Shown: piece by piece, positions 47,168 to 57,105 of the stretch
Layout: each line of letters begins with the position of its first letter
Numbering within the stretch: the first letter of the stretch is position 1
Assembly: GCF_003721225.1 (NCBI RefSeq)
Contig: NZ_RIZI01000193.1
Span: forward strand, 3,170-67,169
DNA: 64,000 nucleotides
Direction of reading: 5' to 3'
Source of the DNA: Acidithiobacillus sulfuriphilus
GTDB taxonomy: Bacteria > Pseudomonadota > Gammaproteobacteria > Acidithiobacillales > Acidithiobacillaceae
Notes under the pieces: model-generated
What the model saw: the letters and a program-made list of their open reading frames with translations, nothing else
The model's database searches: none
Told to the model about the DNA's origin: nothing
Program-made: the position numbers and the translations under genes

Positions 47168-48063
47168 ACGTACATCTCCTCTGGGACAGGCTCGAAGATC
47201 CGGGCATGTTGAATATCTGGGAGGTGGGCCAGCGATCGGAACTCAGAGGCAATGGCGACATAGTCGTCAGTCTCCGCGACGATGGCCGGCTTGCAGGCAA
47301 AAGGGTCGCGGATCAGTGCCAGTTGGTTTGCGGTTCCTATCAGAAAGGTAAAAAATCCATCGAGCTCCTCGAAGCTTTTTTGCAGCGCCATCTCCAGACT
47401 GTCACCCTCACGCAGACGCCACTCGAGGAATCGGCAAGCGGCCTCGGTGTCATTATCCGTCTCAAAGTGAATGCCATGGGGCTCCAGCATCCGACGAATA
47501 CCATAGGGATTGGAAAGCGATCCGTTATGCACCAGACAGAAATCTTCACCGGCGGTAAAGGGATGGGCGCGATCAGGGGTTACCGCCGATTCCGTGGCCA
47601 TGCGCGTATGGCCCACCAGGTGACTCCCCTTCAGGTTGCCAAAGTGATAATGTTCCGCTACCTCGGCGGGGGTACCGACATCCTTGTAGAGATCAATACT
47701 CCGCCCAGTGGACAGGATGTGCAGCTTGGGGTGCCGCTCCTTGAGCCAGTGCTTTACCGGCTCCGGGGGGCCTGCTACCGTGATTACGGCATGGTTATTC
47801 CGCGCCTCCAGAGTGGCCTCAATACCGAGGTGCTCGCGAATTCCATGCGTCAGCCCGGCCCAGTTGAAGTCCGCCCCATCTGGCGTAGATCCGGAATAGA
47901 GGCTGATTTTACGCAGACAATCTGGCAGCAAGTCCGTAAAAACGGCGAGCCCGGCAGAATCTGGGCCACGCTCCGTCATGCCAATGAGCATGGGTACCAT
48001 CCACGCGCCTAAATGCTCCCGCAAATTCGGTTTTTTGACCAATAATCCAACAATCCCACACAT
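47155..48063 (-). CDS. mgsA: N-methylglutamate synthase subunit A, class II amidotransferase
   Basis: A 302-residue Ntn-type amidotransferase. The nucleophile is the Cys after the initiator Met (MCGIVGLL), with RGPDSAG and the substrate loop VHNGSLSNPYGIRRML matching the GlxB/GltB amidotransferase domain. It is expected to hydrolyse gamma-glutamylmethylamide made by GmaS and to channel methylamine to MgsC. gmaS is the next gene upstream, 54 bases away. Confidence 0.88.
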   Translation of the reverse strand: MCGIVGLLVKKPNLREHLGAWMVPMLIGMTERGPDSAGLAVFTDLLPDCLRKISLYSGSTPDGADFNWAGLTHGIREHLGIEATLEARNNHAVITVAGPPEPVKHWLKERHPKLHILSTGRSIDLYKDVGTPAEVAEHYHFGNLKGSHLVGHTRMATESAVTPDRAHPFTAGEDFCLVHNGSLSNPYGIRRMLEPHGIHFETDNDTEAACRFLEWRLREGDSLEMALQKSFEELDGFFTFLIGTANQLALIRDPFACKPAIVAETDDYVAIASEFRSLAHLPDIQHARIFEPVPEEMYVWNA

Positions 48064-48117
48064 GGTAGGTCTCCCTCAATCGTGCTATTCCGCGCCGTGA
48101 TGTGGAAAAGCGGTTTA

Positions 48118-49446
48118 TCAAAAAAATTCCAGGTAACTGGACATCTCCCAATCGGAAACATGACGCATGTACTCCACCCATTCCATGTGCTTGAGGCGCA
48201 GGAACTCATCGACCACCGGGCCGAGTGCGGCTAGCAGGGTTTCATCGGCTTCCAGGGCCAGCAATGCCTCATGCAGGTTCTGCGGCAATATGCCAATACC
48301 TTCCTTTTTCAGGTCTGCCATCGAAAGTTCATAGAGGTTTACATTGCGGGGAGCGCCGGGATCCATGCCGCGGTCAATGCCATCCAGGCCCGCAGCAATT
48401 ACCGCTGCAGTGGCGAGGTAAGGGTTACAGGCGCCATCCGGCAGGCGCAACTCCAGCCTTCCCCCCGGGATGCGGACCATGGAGGAGCGATTATTGTCGC
48501 CATAGCTGATATAAGCAGGGGCCCAGGTGGCGCCCGTGAGCGAGCGTCCGACGACAAGCCGCTTGTACGAATTGACGGTGGGGGCACAGAGGGCCGCCAA
48601 TGCCGGGGCATGGGCCAAAATACCGGCTAGGAATTGGTAGGCCAATGGGGACAGCCGCAATCCCTGCGGGTCGCATTGATCCTCAAAGAGGTTTTTTTCG
48701 CCATCCCCCAGCGACATGTGGATGTGCATGCCGTTACCCGGCCGGTTAGCAAAGGGTTTGGGCATAAAAGAACAAATCAGGCCCATTTCATGCGCTATTT
48801 CGGCAGCCGCCATCTTAAAAAAAATGAACTGGTCGCAGGAGGCCAAACAATCCATAAAGGTGTAGTTGACCTCGAACTGGCCGTTGGCGTCTTCATGGTC
48901 GATCTGATACACATCAATACCAGTAGTGATCATGCTGTCCACGAGTTGCTCCAGAAAAGCGCGGGATCTGGACAGCCCTTTATAGTCATAACAGGGCTTG
49001 GGTAGGGCATCGCTCGGGTCGCAAGGGGCGATCTTGCCCGCAACATCTCGACGCAGCAGGGAGAACTCGGGTTCCAGGCCGGTATAGAAGATCAGACCCC
49101 GCTCACTCACACGGCTGATCTGTTTCTTGAGGGTGACTCTGGCATCGCATGCCCAGGGTTTACCCTCCACATGACCATCACAGACGATGCGAGCATATCC
49201 GGGCTGCCAAGGCACCAGAGACAGGGTGGACAAATCCCCTACGGCCATGAAATCGGGTCCGTGAGGATCTATGCCCAAGCCCCACACCGCGAATCCCGCA
49301 AAGCCGGCGCCATTGGTGAGAATGGTCTCGAAGTGCTTCACCGGAACAGCCTTGGTTTTGGCGGTTCCGTGGACATCGACGAACTGGGCCAACACATATT
49401 TTATCTGGTTATCGGCCAGGAAATTTTTGGCTGTTTCAATATTCAT
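48118..49446 (-). CDS. gmaS: Gamma-glutamylmethylamide synthetase
   Basis: A 442-residue glutamine synthetase homologue that ligates methylamine to glutamate with ATP. Active-site stretches are [36 protein letters not shown] and [18 protein letters not shown]. The N-terminal [21 protein letters not shown] is a GmaS-type start. It differs clearly from the two polyamine synthetases of the window and is placed between mgsA and mgdD, the diagnostic setting of the N-methylglutamate pathway. Confidence 0.92.
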   Translation of the reverse strand: MNIETAKNFLADNQIKYVLAQFVDVHGTAKTKAVPVKHFETILTNGAGFAGFAVWGLGIDPHGPDFMAVGDLSTLSLVPWQPGYARIVCDGHVEGKPWACDARVTLKKQISRVSERGLIFYTGLEPEFSLLRRDVAGKIAPCDPSDALPKPCYDYKGLSRSRAFLEQLVDSMITTGIDVYQIDHEDANGQFEVNYTFMDCLASCDQFIFFKMAAAEIAHEMGLICSFMPKPFANRPGNGMHIHMSLGDGEKNLFEDQCDPQGLRLSPLAYQFLAGILAHAPALAALCAPTVNSYKRLVVGRSLTGATWAPAYISYGDNNRSSMVRIPGGRLELRLPDGACNPYLATAAVIAAGLDGIDRGMDPGAPRNVNLYELSMADLKKEGIGILPQNLHEALLALEADETLLAALGPVVDEFLRLKHMEWVEYMRHVSDWEMSSYLEFF

Positions 49447-49461
49447 CGAGTTTCTCCGTGC

Positions 49462-50088
49462 TTAGGGTTGCGATTCATGAGCCAGTGCCTGGGCACCGGG
49501 TATTTCTGCCAGGACACGGCCTCCGCCCAATTCTTTTGCGATGCCCAGCAGGGTTTTCCACAGATAGGGCCCATAGGTGCAGTCGGCCCACAGCAGGAAG
49601 CGGGGTACACCCTGGATCTGCTCGGGAATCACGACCACACCCACGCCTACCATCGACGTCAGGACTACCGGATGGGCAGCGGGGCCCATGGCCGCAAAAT
49701 TTACACTGCAGGTTTGCGCAAACAGATTGCGTACTGCTTGCCCGCCCAGCGCTAAAGCGAGGTCCTGGCGCAGAACGGGGTATACCCCGTCTGCGCGGGG
49801 ACTGGATTTCAGCCTCGAAACGATCGTTTCTGACCCCTCTATCAAAAATTCTGAGCGGCCAAGACGGGCTATCCGGCCGTTGTGGATTTCGACCCAACTA
49901 TTGGCCGGTGCCGGAACTGGTAACCCCTGGGCAGCGAGCCATTCGCCCGCACTCGGTCCCTTGCAGCCGAATCGGGGCGTAAGAGAACGATCCACCATCC
50001 ACAGGGTAGCCGTTCCTTGCTGATCCTGGACAAGCTGGTCGGGAGTTTTCCAGCCCGCCAGAGGGCTTTGGCGCAGCATAGTAGTCAT
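49462..50088 (-). CDS. mgdD: N-methylglutamate dehydrogenase subunit D, SoxG-like
   Basis: A 208-residue homologue of the sarcosine oxidase gamma subunit. Typical stretches are LGRSEFLIEG, VYPVLRQDLALALGG and the cysteine-containing NLFAQTCSVNF. Its ATG overlaps the stop of mgdC. In the Mgd complex this subunit is structural and helps to hold the flavin. The gmaS linkage distinguishes it from a sarcosine oxidase. Confidence 0.85.
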   Translation of the reverse strand: MTTMLRQSPLAGWKTPDQLVQDQQGTATLWMVDRSLTPRFGCKGPSAGEWLAAQGLPVPAPANSWVEIHNGRIARLGRSEFLIEGSETIVSRLKSSPRADGVYPVLRQDLALALGGQAVRNLFAQTCSVNFAAMGPAAHPVVLTSMVGVGVVVIPEQIQGVPRFLLWADCTYGPYLWKTLLGIAKELGGGRVLAEIPGAQALAHESQP

Positions 50089-52994
50089 GCCTCCTCCTTT
50101 TGCTGGCGCTGCTCGGGGTCATAAAACGGGGTAGGCGTAACGCGCGCCACGACCAGACTGCCATCCGTGATGCGGATTTCGAAGGTCTGATCGGGCTTGG
50201 CCAGTTCCGGGGTGACCATAGCTAGGCCAATATAGGCGCAAAGGATATGGCTCCAGCCGATACTGGTAATCCGGCCGGAAATGGCCCCGTCATGGATGAC
50301 GAGATGGCATTCCTGTGGGGCAGGACCGCCATGCGCCTGATCCAGTCGAAAGCCGACCAGTCGTTGCCGCTGCGGCTGCTTGTCGACGATCTGCAGACTC
50401 CGTTGACCGATAAAGAAGGGCTTATCCATCTTGACCGCCCATCCCAAACCCGCTTCAAAGGGAGTGGTCAATCCATCGGTGTCTTGGCCAATAATCACAT
50501 GCCCCTTTTCCAGACGGAGCAATCGCTGCGCCTCGACACCAAAAGGCCGAATGCCGAAGGGAGATCCGGCCGCCACCAGCGCATCCCAAAGTGCCACGCC
50601 ATCTTCGGCCGGGACGTGAATCTCATAGCCCCATTCCCCAACAAAGCCAACCCGCATCAGACGGGCAGGAATGCCCGCCACCTTGCCCTCACGAATAGCG
50701 AGATAGGGGAATGCAGCAGCAGAAAGATCGAGGGTGGTCACGCGCGCCAGAACCTTACGTGACTGAGGTCCGGCGAGATTGATGGCGGCAAAGGCACCGG
50801 TATGGTTGATAATGCCGCAGGCCATCTGCCACTGGGTGTTCAGGCGGGATAATTCCCGATAAATGGCGGTGGCACCCGAAGTGGTCGTGGTAAAATAAAA
50901 ATGGTCCTCGGCCAGACGTGCCACAACCCCGTCATCGACCACCACGCCCGTCTCGTCGCACATGACCGCATAGCGGGTCATACCGATCTTCAAGTTGGCA
51001 TAGCGCGAGACATACACACGTTCCAGGAATTCTGCGGCCTGAGGCCCGATGATCTCCAATTTCCCCAAAGTGCCGACATCGATGATACCGACACCATGTC
51101 GCACCATATCGACTTCTTCCCGGATGCATTCGAGACGATCCTTGTGTTGGCGAGCGTAGTACTCCGGCCGTTGCCAATCGCCGGCGCTCATAAAATACGC
51201 ACCCATTGCGGCATGACGAAGATGCATGGGTGTCCGCCGCACTGGATGAAAACCACGTCCCGCTAGCAAAGCCATAGGTACCGGATGAAAAAAGGGCCGG
51301 GCAGTCGTCGTCCCCACTTCGCGCGGATGTTTGTCGACCAGTCGCGCCAAAATGCGTAGCGCATTCATATTGGAATGCTTGCCTTGGCTCGGACCCATCC
51401 CATTGGTGGTAAAGCGCTTAAGCAGTTCGATATTATCAAAGCCCTCCTGCACGGCATTCTCAAAGTCCTTGAGCTGCAGGTCCTCGTCGAAATCCACAAA
51501 ATTCTTGCCCTGAGGATGCGCAACGATAGGCCATGGGAAACTGGAAGATTCCAATTCTACAGGGACGCTCACCGACCGCTTTTCCCCAAAACCGACATGA
51601 GCAGCGGCCGCACTGCCTGCTCGCTCGCCATCCAGTAGACGAGCTTTGAAATCGTAGACACCATTCACGCGACCGCACGCGAACACGCCAGGAGGTAACG
51701 CATCCGGGACGAACTGTTCAACCAAATCGTCGTATCGCATGTGTGTTCCGGCCTGATAGAGGAGGTTCGCGGCGGGTGCCCAGCCGACACTCATGACTAT
51801 GCCATCGCAGGGGATATCCCTTGCCGTCGCAGCATCTGCCACTCCATTGGCAAAAGCGGCGATTCTGGCACCTGCCACCCCACTGCAGCCAGGGGTCGGA
51901 AGTGCCTCGACAATGCAGGTGCCAGTATGCATTTCCACACCTTTGGCCGCCAATTCGACCTCTGCGTCGCACGGCTGATGATGGGCACGCAAATCCACAA
52001 TGGCCGCTACCATAACCCCATGGACAATAAGGTCCAGGGCCACGCGATAACCATCTGCATTGGCGCAGAGTACGACGGCCCGCTGCATAGGCCGCACCGC
52101 GTACCGGTAAATCAGCCGTTGCGCCGCAGAGCCCAGTACCACGCCCGGGAGATCGTTATTGCGAAACACGGCAGGCTGCTCAAATGAACCGGCTGCGATG
52201 ACCACAGCTTCGGCACGCAGCTTAGTCATTTTTTTGTCATCGACTAGGGCTATCCAGTGATCGGTATAATAACCTGCGGCGTAAATGCCGGTGAGTAGGC
52301 GAATACGGGGGTGAGCTATTACTCGTACCAGTAGAGCCTCCGTCGCTTCCCGCTTCGCCAATTCGCCGCCGATCTGGTAGCCGCCGCTCCCTCCGGCTTG
52401 CGCATTCTCATCGACGATAACCACGTCAGCACCCTGGTCCGCCGCAGCCAGCGCGGCGGCCAAGCCGGAAGGACCCGCGCCCACGATCAGCACCGCACAG
52501 AAAGCGTAATCCTTAGGAGTAAGCAAACGCGGTGTCGATAAATTCACTTTGCCCAGGCCGGCAAGCGTGCGGAATACACGCTCCCAACGGGGAAAAAGAC
52601 GTTTACCATGAAATGCTTTGTAATAGAAACCAACGGGCAGAAATCGCGATAAATGATTCAACACCTTGGCCGGATCTTTGTTGAGCCCACCGAAGGTATT
52701 CACCGCACTGAGTTGCATCCCCATTTCCAACAAGGTGACGTCAGCCCGAACATTGAGTTTTTGTCCCCACTGCATCATGCCATTTACGTCATGGTTGGCG
52801 AGGGAGAAGATTCCCCGGGGGCGGTGGTACTTGAAGCTGCGACCCAGCACCCTTTGACCAGAGGCCCAGAGTGCGCTGCTGATCGTGTCTCCGGCGAAAC
52901 CTTGGAAATGCTTCCCCTCGAATTCAAATTCGATGGAATGCGCGCGGTCAATCCACTCGCCAGGAAGCCGCGGCAGGCGATGATTGTTCGACAT
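50085..52994 (-). CDS. mgdC: N-methylglutamate dehydrogenase subunit C, SoxA-like
   Basis: A 969-residue homologue of the sarcosine oxidase alpha subunit. In order: an N-terminal ferredoxin-like domain (FQGFAGDTISSALWASGQ), a dinucleotide-binding oxidoreductase domain (VLIVGAGPSGLAAALAAADQGADVV), a middle domain with VMSVGWAPAANL, and a C-terminal GcvT-like folate-binding domain (NHTGAFAAINLAGPQSRKVL, FGVEAQRLLRLEKGHVIIGQD). It oxidises the methyl group of N-methylglutamate together with MgdA, and the GcvT-like part should place the C1 unit on tetrahydrofolate. I chose the ATG at 52994, overlapping the mgdB stop (TGATG) and preceded by GGAGG; an ATG one codon earlier is possible. Confidence 0.9.
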   Translation of the reverse strand: MSNNHRLPRLPGEWIDRAHSIEFEFEGKHFQGFAGDTISSALWASGQRVLGRSFKYHRPRGIFSLANHDVNGMMQWGQKLNVRADVTLLEMGMQLSAVNTFGGLNKDPAKVLNHLSRFLPVGFYYKAFHGKRLFPRWERVFRTLAGLGKVNLSTPRLLTPKDYAFCAVLIVGAGPSGLAAALAAADQGADVVIVDENAQAGGSGGYQIGGELAKREATEALLVRVIAHPRIRLLTGIYAAGYYTDHWIALVDDKKMTKLRAEAVVIAAGSFEQPAVFRNNDLPGVVLGSAAQRLIYRYAVRPMQRAVVLCANADGYRVALDLIVHGVMVAAIVDLRAHHQPCDAEVELAAKGVEMHTGTCIVEALPTPGCSGVAGARIAAFANGVADAATARDIPCDGIVMSVGWAPAANLLYQAGTHMRYDDLVEQFVPDALPPGVFACGRVNGVYDFKARLLDGERAGSAAAAHVGFGEKRSVSVPVELESSSFPWPIVAHPQGKNFVDFDEDLQLKDFENAVQEGFDNIELLKRFTTNGMGPSQGKHSNMNALRILARLVDKHPREVGTTTARPFFHPVPMALLAGRGFHPVRRTPMHLRHAAMGAYFMSAGDWQRPEYYARQHKDRLECIREEVDMVRHGVGIIDVGTLGKLEIIGPQAAEFLERVYVSRYANLKIGMTRYAVMCDETGVVVDDGVVARLAEDHFYFTTTTSGATAIYRELSRLNTQWQMACGIINHTGAFAAINLAGPQSRKVLARVTTLDLSAAAFPYLAIREGKVAGIPARLMRVGFVGEWGYEIHVPAEDGVALWDALVAAGSPFGIRPFGVEAQRLLRLEKGHVIIGQDTDGLTTPFEAGLGWAVKMDKPFFIGQRSLQIVDKQPQRQRLVGFRLDQAHGGPAPQECHLVIHDGAISGRITSIGWSHILCAYIGLAMVTPELAKPDQTFEIRITDGSLVVARVTPTPFYDPEQRQQKEEA

Positions 52995-53251
52995 CATTCC
53001 TCCTCCCCATATAAATAGGTGCGCACAATCTGGTCTTTTTCGGTATCGCGTTCGATAATGAACCAGGTGTTGCTTGGGGTATGGCACCACCACTCGCGCT
53101 TTACACCTGGAGCCCCATTGCAGTTGAAGACGTAATCAGCCCACTCATCATCAGAACTGGCCACCGGGTCCGGCATGACGCGCATCTGTCCCCAGTAAAA
53201 GAATTCCGATACCGGGCGTGGACCATTGATGGGACAGTTTATGATTTTCAT
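52994..53251 (-). CDS. mgdB: N-methylglutamate dehydrogenase subunit B, SoxD-like
   Basis: An 85-residue subunit. It shows the zinc-type pattern of SoxD proteins: INCPINGPRPVSEFFYWG, NCNGAPGVKREWWCHTPSNTWF and ERDTEKDQIVRTY. The stop overlaps the start of mgdC and mgdA ends 22 bases upstream, so the subunits are made together. Confidence 0.9.
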   Translation of the reverse strand: MKIINCPINGPRPVSEFFYWGQMRVMPDPVASSDDEWADYVFNCNGAPGVKREWWCHTPSNTWFIIERDTEKDQIVRTYLYGEEE

Positions 53252-53273
53252 AAGGAATCCTCCCTAGCCCCGA

Positions 53274-54515
53274 TCAATGGCCGACCGAAGCGGCGCCCTT
53301 TTCGCCGGTGAGTGCGTAATTGCGAAAGCGATCGAGAGAAAAGCCGGTAATCAATGGATGAGGGGTATCGGTGACCATTGTATGCGCCATGGTTTTTCCT
53401 GACACAGGCGTCGCCTTGAAACCCCATGTCCCCCAACCTGCATCCAGGTAAAAGCCTTCTATAGGAGTCTTGCCCATAATGGGTGCAAAATCGGGCGTCA
53501 TGTCCGCCATCCCCGCCCATTGACGAACAATCTTTACATGGGAGAGGAAAGGGAACAGTTCCAACATATGGGCAGCGAGCCCCTCCGTGAAATCCAGGGT
53601 GGACCGCGTAGAATGCAGCTCATAAGGATCCAGGGACGCGCCCAACACCAGCTCTCCCCGAGCAGACTGACTGATATAAACATGCAAGCTCCCGGAAACC
53701 AGAATCGGATCGAGCCATGGCTTCATCGGTTCACTCACCATCGCCTGCAGGGGGTGAATATAAATAGGGCTACGTACTCCAATCATGTCCAGGATGCGTG
53801 GCGTTGATCCCGCTACGGCACAGAGGACCTTGCTGGTGGCGATGAACCCCCGCGAGGTACGCACGCCGCTCACCCTCCCCGCCGTTACCTCTATGCCCAG
53901 CACCTCGGTCTGTTGATGGATTTGCACTCCCCGTTGATCCGCTCCACGGCCGTACCCCCAGGCCACTGCATCGTGCCGGGCGATGGCACCGGGAGCATGA
54001 TAAAGAGCCCCAATGATGGGCGCATGACCACCGCAGGACATATCCATCATGGGTATCTCGCGGCGCAACTCTTCCGGTCCCACCACTTCCGATTCTACCC
54101 CACAATGCTTATTGACTTCCGCCCGCCAGCGCATGGTGCGTAATGCTGCATCGGTATGCGCCAGGGTATAGTGACCGCGCGTTGCATAGAACAAGTTCAA
54201 ATCAAAATCCTGAGACAGATCCTGCCAAAGTTTTACAGAGGTATCGTAAAACTGCACGCCTTCTGGTGTAATATAATTGGATCGAATAATGGTGGTGTTC
54301 CGCCCTGTGTTACCTCCGCCAATATAGCCCTTTTCCAGCACACAAACGTTGGTCATCCCATGATCACGCGCCAGATAATAGGCAGCAGCCAAACCATGCC
54401 CACCGGCACCAATAATCACCGCATCATAAACCTTTTTTAACCCATCATGATGAGTAAACATTTGTGGTTCTGGGTGTTTCCCGGATGTAACAAAACGTAA
54501 GAGACGCCAAGGCAT
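53274..54515 (-). CDS. mgdA: N-methylglutamate dehydrogenase subunit A, SoxB-like
   Basis: A 413-residue flavoprotein of the sarcosine oxidase beta subunit family. The FAD motif AVIIGAGGHGLAAAYYLAR is near residues 32-50 and GGGNTGRNTTIIRSNY follows, with the isoalloxazine region TPDFAPIMGKTPIEGFYLDAG towards the end. It carries out the demethylation of N-methylglutamate, regenerating glutamate and releasing a C1 unit. It is the second gene of the purU-mgd-gmaS-mgs-folD series. Confidence 0.9.
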   Translation of the reverse strand: MPWRLLRFVTSGKHPEPQMFTHHDGLKKVYDAVIIGAGGHGLAAAYYLARDHGMTNVCVLEKGYIGGGNTGRNTTIIRSNYITPEGVQFYDTSVKLWQDLSQDFDLNLFYATRGHYTLAHTDAALRTMRWRAEVNKHCGVESEVVGPEELRREIPMMDMSCGGHAPIIGALYHAPGAIARHDAVAWGYGRGADQRGVQIHQQTEVLGIEVTAGRVSGVRTSRGFIATSKVLCAVAGSTPRILDMIGVRSPIYIHPLQAMVSEPMKPWLDPILVSGSLHVYISQSARGELVLGASLDPYELHSTRSTLDFTEGLAAHMLELFPFLSHVKIVRQWAGMADMTPDFAPIMGKTPIEGFYLDAGWGTWGFKATPVSGKTMAHTMVTDTPHPLITGFSLDRFRNYALTGEKGAASVGH

Positions 54516-54536
54516 CGTGACTCTCCTCGCAAGTAA

Positions 54537-55397
54537 TTAGCGGAATATGATGGTTTTATTGCCATGCAGCAGGACACGGTCTTCCAGATGATAACGGAGA
54601 CCACGCGCCAGCACCGTTTTTTCGACATCTTTTCCAGAACGAATCAATGCATCCGGCGTATCGGAGTGATCCACACGGACCACGTCCTGCTCAATAATGG
54701 GCCCCTGATCCAGATCAGGTGTGACATAGTGGCAAGTGGCGCCAATCAATTTCACGCCACGCCCGTAGGCTTGATGATAGGGTTTTGCGCCGACAAAGCT
54801 GGGCAGAAAGCTATGGTGAATATTGATGATCCTGCCGGGATAGCGTACACATACCTCGTGAGTAAGAATCTGCATGTAACGTGCCAGCACCATGACATCG
54901 CCTCGAACTTCTTCAAACAAGTCCACTATCTTGGTATAGGCTGACGTTTTTCCCTGATGGGTGACCGGTATATGGTGAAAAGCAATGCCATGCCATTCCA
55001 CGAACGATCTGAACGTATCGTGATTGGAAATGACACAAGGAATGTCGATATCCATTTCCTTTGCCTGCCAACGCCCCAATAGATCATAAAGACAATGGCC
55101 TGATTTCGAAACCAGGATCACGACTCGTTTCTTGCGCGTAGTATCCGCGATGTGCCAGTCCATACCAAATTCGGTGGCAATCCTGGAGAACTTTTCCCGA
55201 AAAGATTCGATACCGAAAGGCAGGGAATCCACAAGAATTTGCTGCCGCATGAAGAACCTCTGAGCATCGGGATCCGCATGATGGCTTGCCTCCGTGATCC
55301 AACCCCCGTGGGCGGCAATGAATGTACTAATAGCGGCGACGATGCCAACCCGGTCGGGGCAGGAGAGAGTGAGTGTGTAGTAGTCGGCAATGGGCAT
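54537..55397 (-). CDS. purU: Formyltetrahydrofolate deformylase
   Basis: A 286-residue enzyme that hydrolyses formyl-THF to formate and THF. An N-terminal ACT domain (LTLSCPDRVGIVAAISTFIAAHGG) precedes a formyltransferase-like domain with the active-site Asn/His/Asp region INIHHSFLPSFVGAKPYHQAYGRGVKLIGATCHY and DLDQGPIIEQD. It is the first gene of the N-methylglutamate operon. Together with FolD it completes the path from the amine methyl group to formate and keeps the THF pool free. A 145-base gap separates it from the divergent regulator. Confidence 0.92.
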   Translation of the reverse strand: MPIADYYTLTLSCPDRVGIVAAISTFIAAHGGWITEASHHADPDAQRFFMRQQILVDSLPFGIESFREKFSRIATEFGMDWHIADTTRKKRVVILVSKSGHCLYDLLGRWQAKEMDIDIPCVISNHDTFRSFVEWHGIAFHHIPVTHQGKTSAYTKIVDLFEEVRGDVMVLARYMQILTHEVCVRYPGRIINIHHSFLPSFVGAKPYHQAYGRGVKLIGATCHYVTPDLDQGPIIEQDVVRVDHSDTPDALIRSGKDVEKTVLARGLRYHLEDRVLLHGNKTIIFR

Positions 55398-55542
55398 GGC
55401 ACTCCTACTCGACAGTGCGTTTTAAAAGGACTTACGATAGGTCTATGATATCCGCAGGTTCACCTTTGGTCAACTATATTTCATATTAAGAAACATCAGC
55501 CGCCAGGAATTCTCTGTATCTCATTGTTTATAAAGGATTATA

Positions 55543-56139
55543 ATGATTGAACCTGACTTGAGCGGTGGCTTGGAGCGTTATATTGGCACTACCGTCCGCG
55601 GGCTTCGGCTCAAACAGGAACTGACCATTGCCGATGTGTCAGAGCTCACAGGCATCAGTCGCGGCATGCTCTCGAAAATTGAGAACGCGCAAACCGCGAC
55701 CAGCCTGGATACCCTCTCCCGCTTGGCGCGCGCCCTCGGGGTCTCTCTCACCACCTTATTTCGCAACTATGATGTTCCAGACGGCGGCGCCCAGATGGTG
55801 AAGCGCGGCGAGGGCATGGAGGTCGTGCGTCGTGGGACCAAGCGGGGACACACCTACCATCTGCTGGCTTATGATCAGGGGCCGACCAAGCTTTTCGAGC
55901 CATTTCTGATCACCATGACCGATGAATCAGAAGTGTTTCCCACATTTGAGCATCCTGGCACCGAATTTATTTACATGCTGGAAGGAAAAATTGAATATCG
56001 GCATGGTCAGAATACTTATATCCTGGGACCCGGAGACTCCCTGACTTTCCGCGGAGACGTGCCGCATGGCCCGGAGAAACTGATCAAATGCCCGATCCAC
56101 TTTCTTTCTATAATTATTTATCCTACCCCTGATAAATAA
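55543..56139 (+). CDS. XRE-family regulator with cupin domain, divergent to the N-methylglutamate operon
   Basis: A 198-residue regulator. The helix-turn-helix spans about residues 16-70 (VRGLRLKQELTIADVSELTG, GMLSKIENAQTATSLDTLSR). The cupin covers the C-terminal half (FEHPGTEFIYMLEGKIEYRHG, GPGDSLTFRGDVPHGPEK). An AAAGGAT ribosome site precedes the ATG. It is transcribed away from purU, so the intergenic region 55398-55542 probably contains its binding sites and both promoters; I found no GG-N10-GC element there, so this operon is probably controlled by this regulator rather than directly by RpoN. The effector may be methylamine or a glutamyl derivative (inference). Confidence 0.85.
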   Translation: MIEPDLSGGLERYIGTTVRGLRLKQELTIADVSELTGISRGMLSKIENAQTATSLDTLSRLARALGVSLTTLFRNYDVPDGGAQMVKRGEGMEVVRRGTKRGHTYHLLAYDQGPTKLFEPFLITMTDESEVFPTFEHPGTEFIYMLEGKIEYRHGQNTYILGPGDSLTFRGDVPHGPEKLIKCPIHFLSIIIYPTPDK

Positions 56140-56241
56140 CGCTCCATGCCCATCAAATTAGACGCCGCTACTACCACAATGGTAGATATATTTATAACAG
56201 AACAAGGAAATGTGCTACTTCGCTGGTCAATACTTAGACAG

Positions 56242-56508
56242 TTAGCGTCGCCGCGCTACAGCGTTCCGTATGCCTCGGGCCGCCAGCGTGTCATGCACCT
56301 GAGGATAGTCATAGCCCCGGTCAGCGAGGATCACCGACTCCTCTCCAGTAAGGAGCCCATCCAGCATCTGATGATCCGGTACCTTGGCCGCCGTGAAGTC
56401 CACCGCCTGGACGATGCCCTGGAGATCCGTTGCCACCTGAGCCTTCATCCCGAAATACCATTGATTCCCTTTCTTCGTGGAGCTCATCTCCGGATCCCGC
56501 TTGCGGTC
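56242..56508 (-). pseudogene. IS5-family transposase fragment
   Basis: On the minus strand 88 codons read RDPEMSSTKKGNQWYFGMKA, VDFTAAKVPDHQM and ESVILADRGYDYPQVHD, the central part of an IS5-group transposase. Both ends are missing. It abuts an IS630 fragment on the other strand. Confidence 0.75.
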
Positions 56509-56532
56509 TCGGTTCTTGGGACCCTGCAGGCG

Positions 56533-56877
56533 ATGCGCATCCGCGCAGTGAGTGCGGTGCGCAAGGGCCAACCGGTGGAGCAGGTCGCGGAAGTCTTTGG
56601 TCTCAATAAAAGAACGGTCTTCCGTTGGGTGGCCCTGTTTCTCACCGGTGGGCAGAAAGCCCTGCAGGCCAAGCCCATTCCCGGGCGTCCGCCCAAACTG
56701 AACGCGCAACAACTGGCCTGGCTGGCACAGGCCCTGCGCAAGCATCCAGAACAATACGAATTTCCTTTCGCCTTGTGGACACTGGCCATGGTGCGGGACC
56801 TGATCGCCCGCCGCTTCGCGCAAGAGGTGTCCTTATGTCTTGGAACCAGTCCCTGCGGATTGGTACCCTTCGGCTGA
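56533..56877 (+). pseudogene. IS630-family transposase N-terminal fragment
   Basis: From about 56533 the plus strand encodes RIRAVSAVRKGQPVEQVAEV, FGLNKRTVFRWVALFLTGGQ and IPGRPPKLNAQQLAWLAQ, the double helix-turn-helix DNA-binding part of an IS630-type transposase. The DDE domain is absent. The frame is fused upstream to antisense of the IS5 fragment, giving a misleading 243-codon reading. Confidence 0.75.
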
Positions 56878-57105
56878 TCCCCCAGAGCCAGGACGACCTC
56901 AAGTTCTTGGTCCTATCCGCGCTCCGCCGCCTGCAAAAGCTCCCCCACATCGTTGCCGGGTTCTTCCGTCATCCCCGGTGTCGCTACGCTATCAGTTAAT
57001 GGTTTTACTTTCTTTAAAATTAGTAACCATGGTTCCGGATGGCCGAATGCCGAGGCCGCGCCATCTTCATGATTATTGTCCCTACTGTAGCGAATCCAGG
57101 AAGTT

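Noticed and set aside
45091-48063. Ordinary glutamate synthase
   Set aside because: The three domains are separate genes and linked to gmaS and mgd, which is the N-methylglutamate synthase pattern.
49462-54515. Heterotetrameric sarcosine oxidase
   Set aside because: The subunits are homologous, but the linkage to gmaS and mgsABC favours N-methylglutamate dehydrogenase; sarcosine activity is not excluded.
56146-56877. Single 243-codon plus-strand gene
   Set aside because: Its first half is antisense of an IS5 fragment and its second half an IS630 fragment; the joined frame is accidental.
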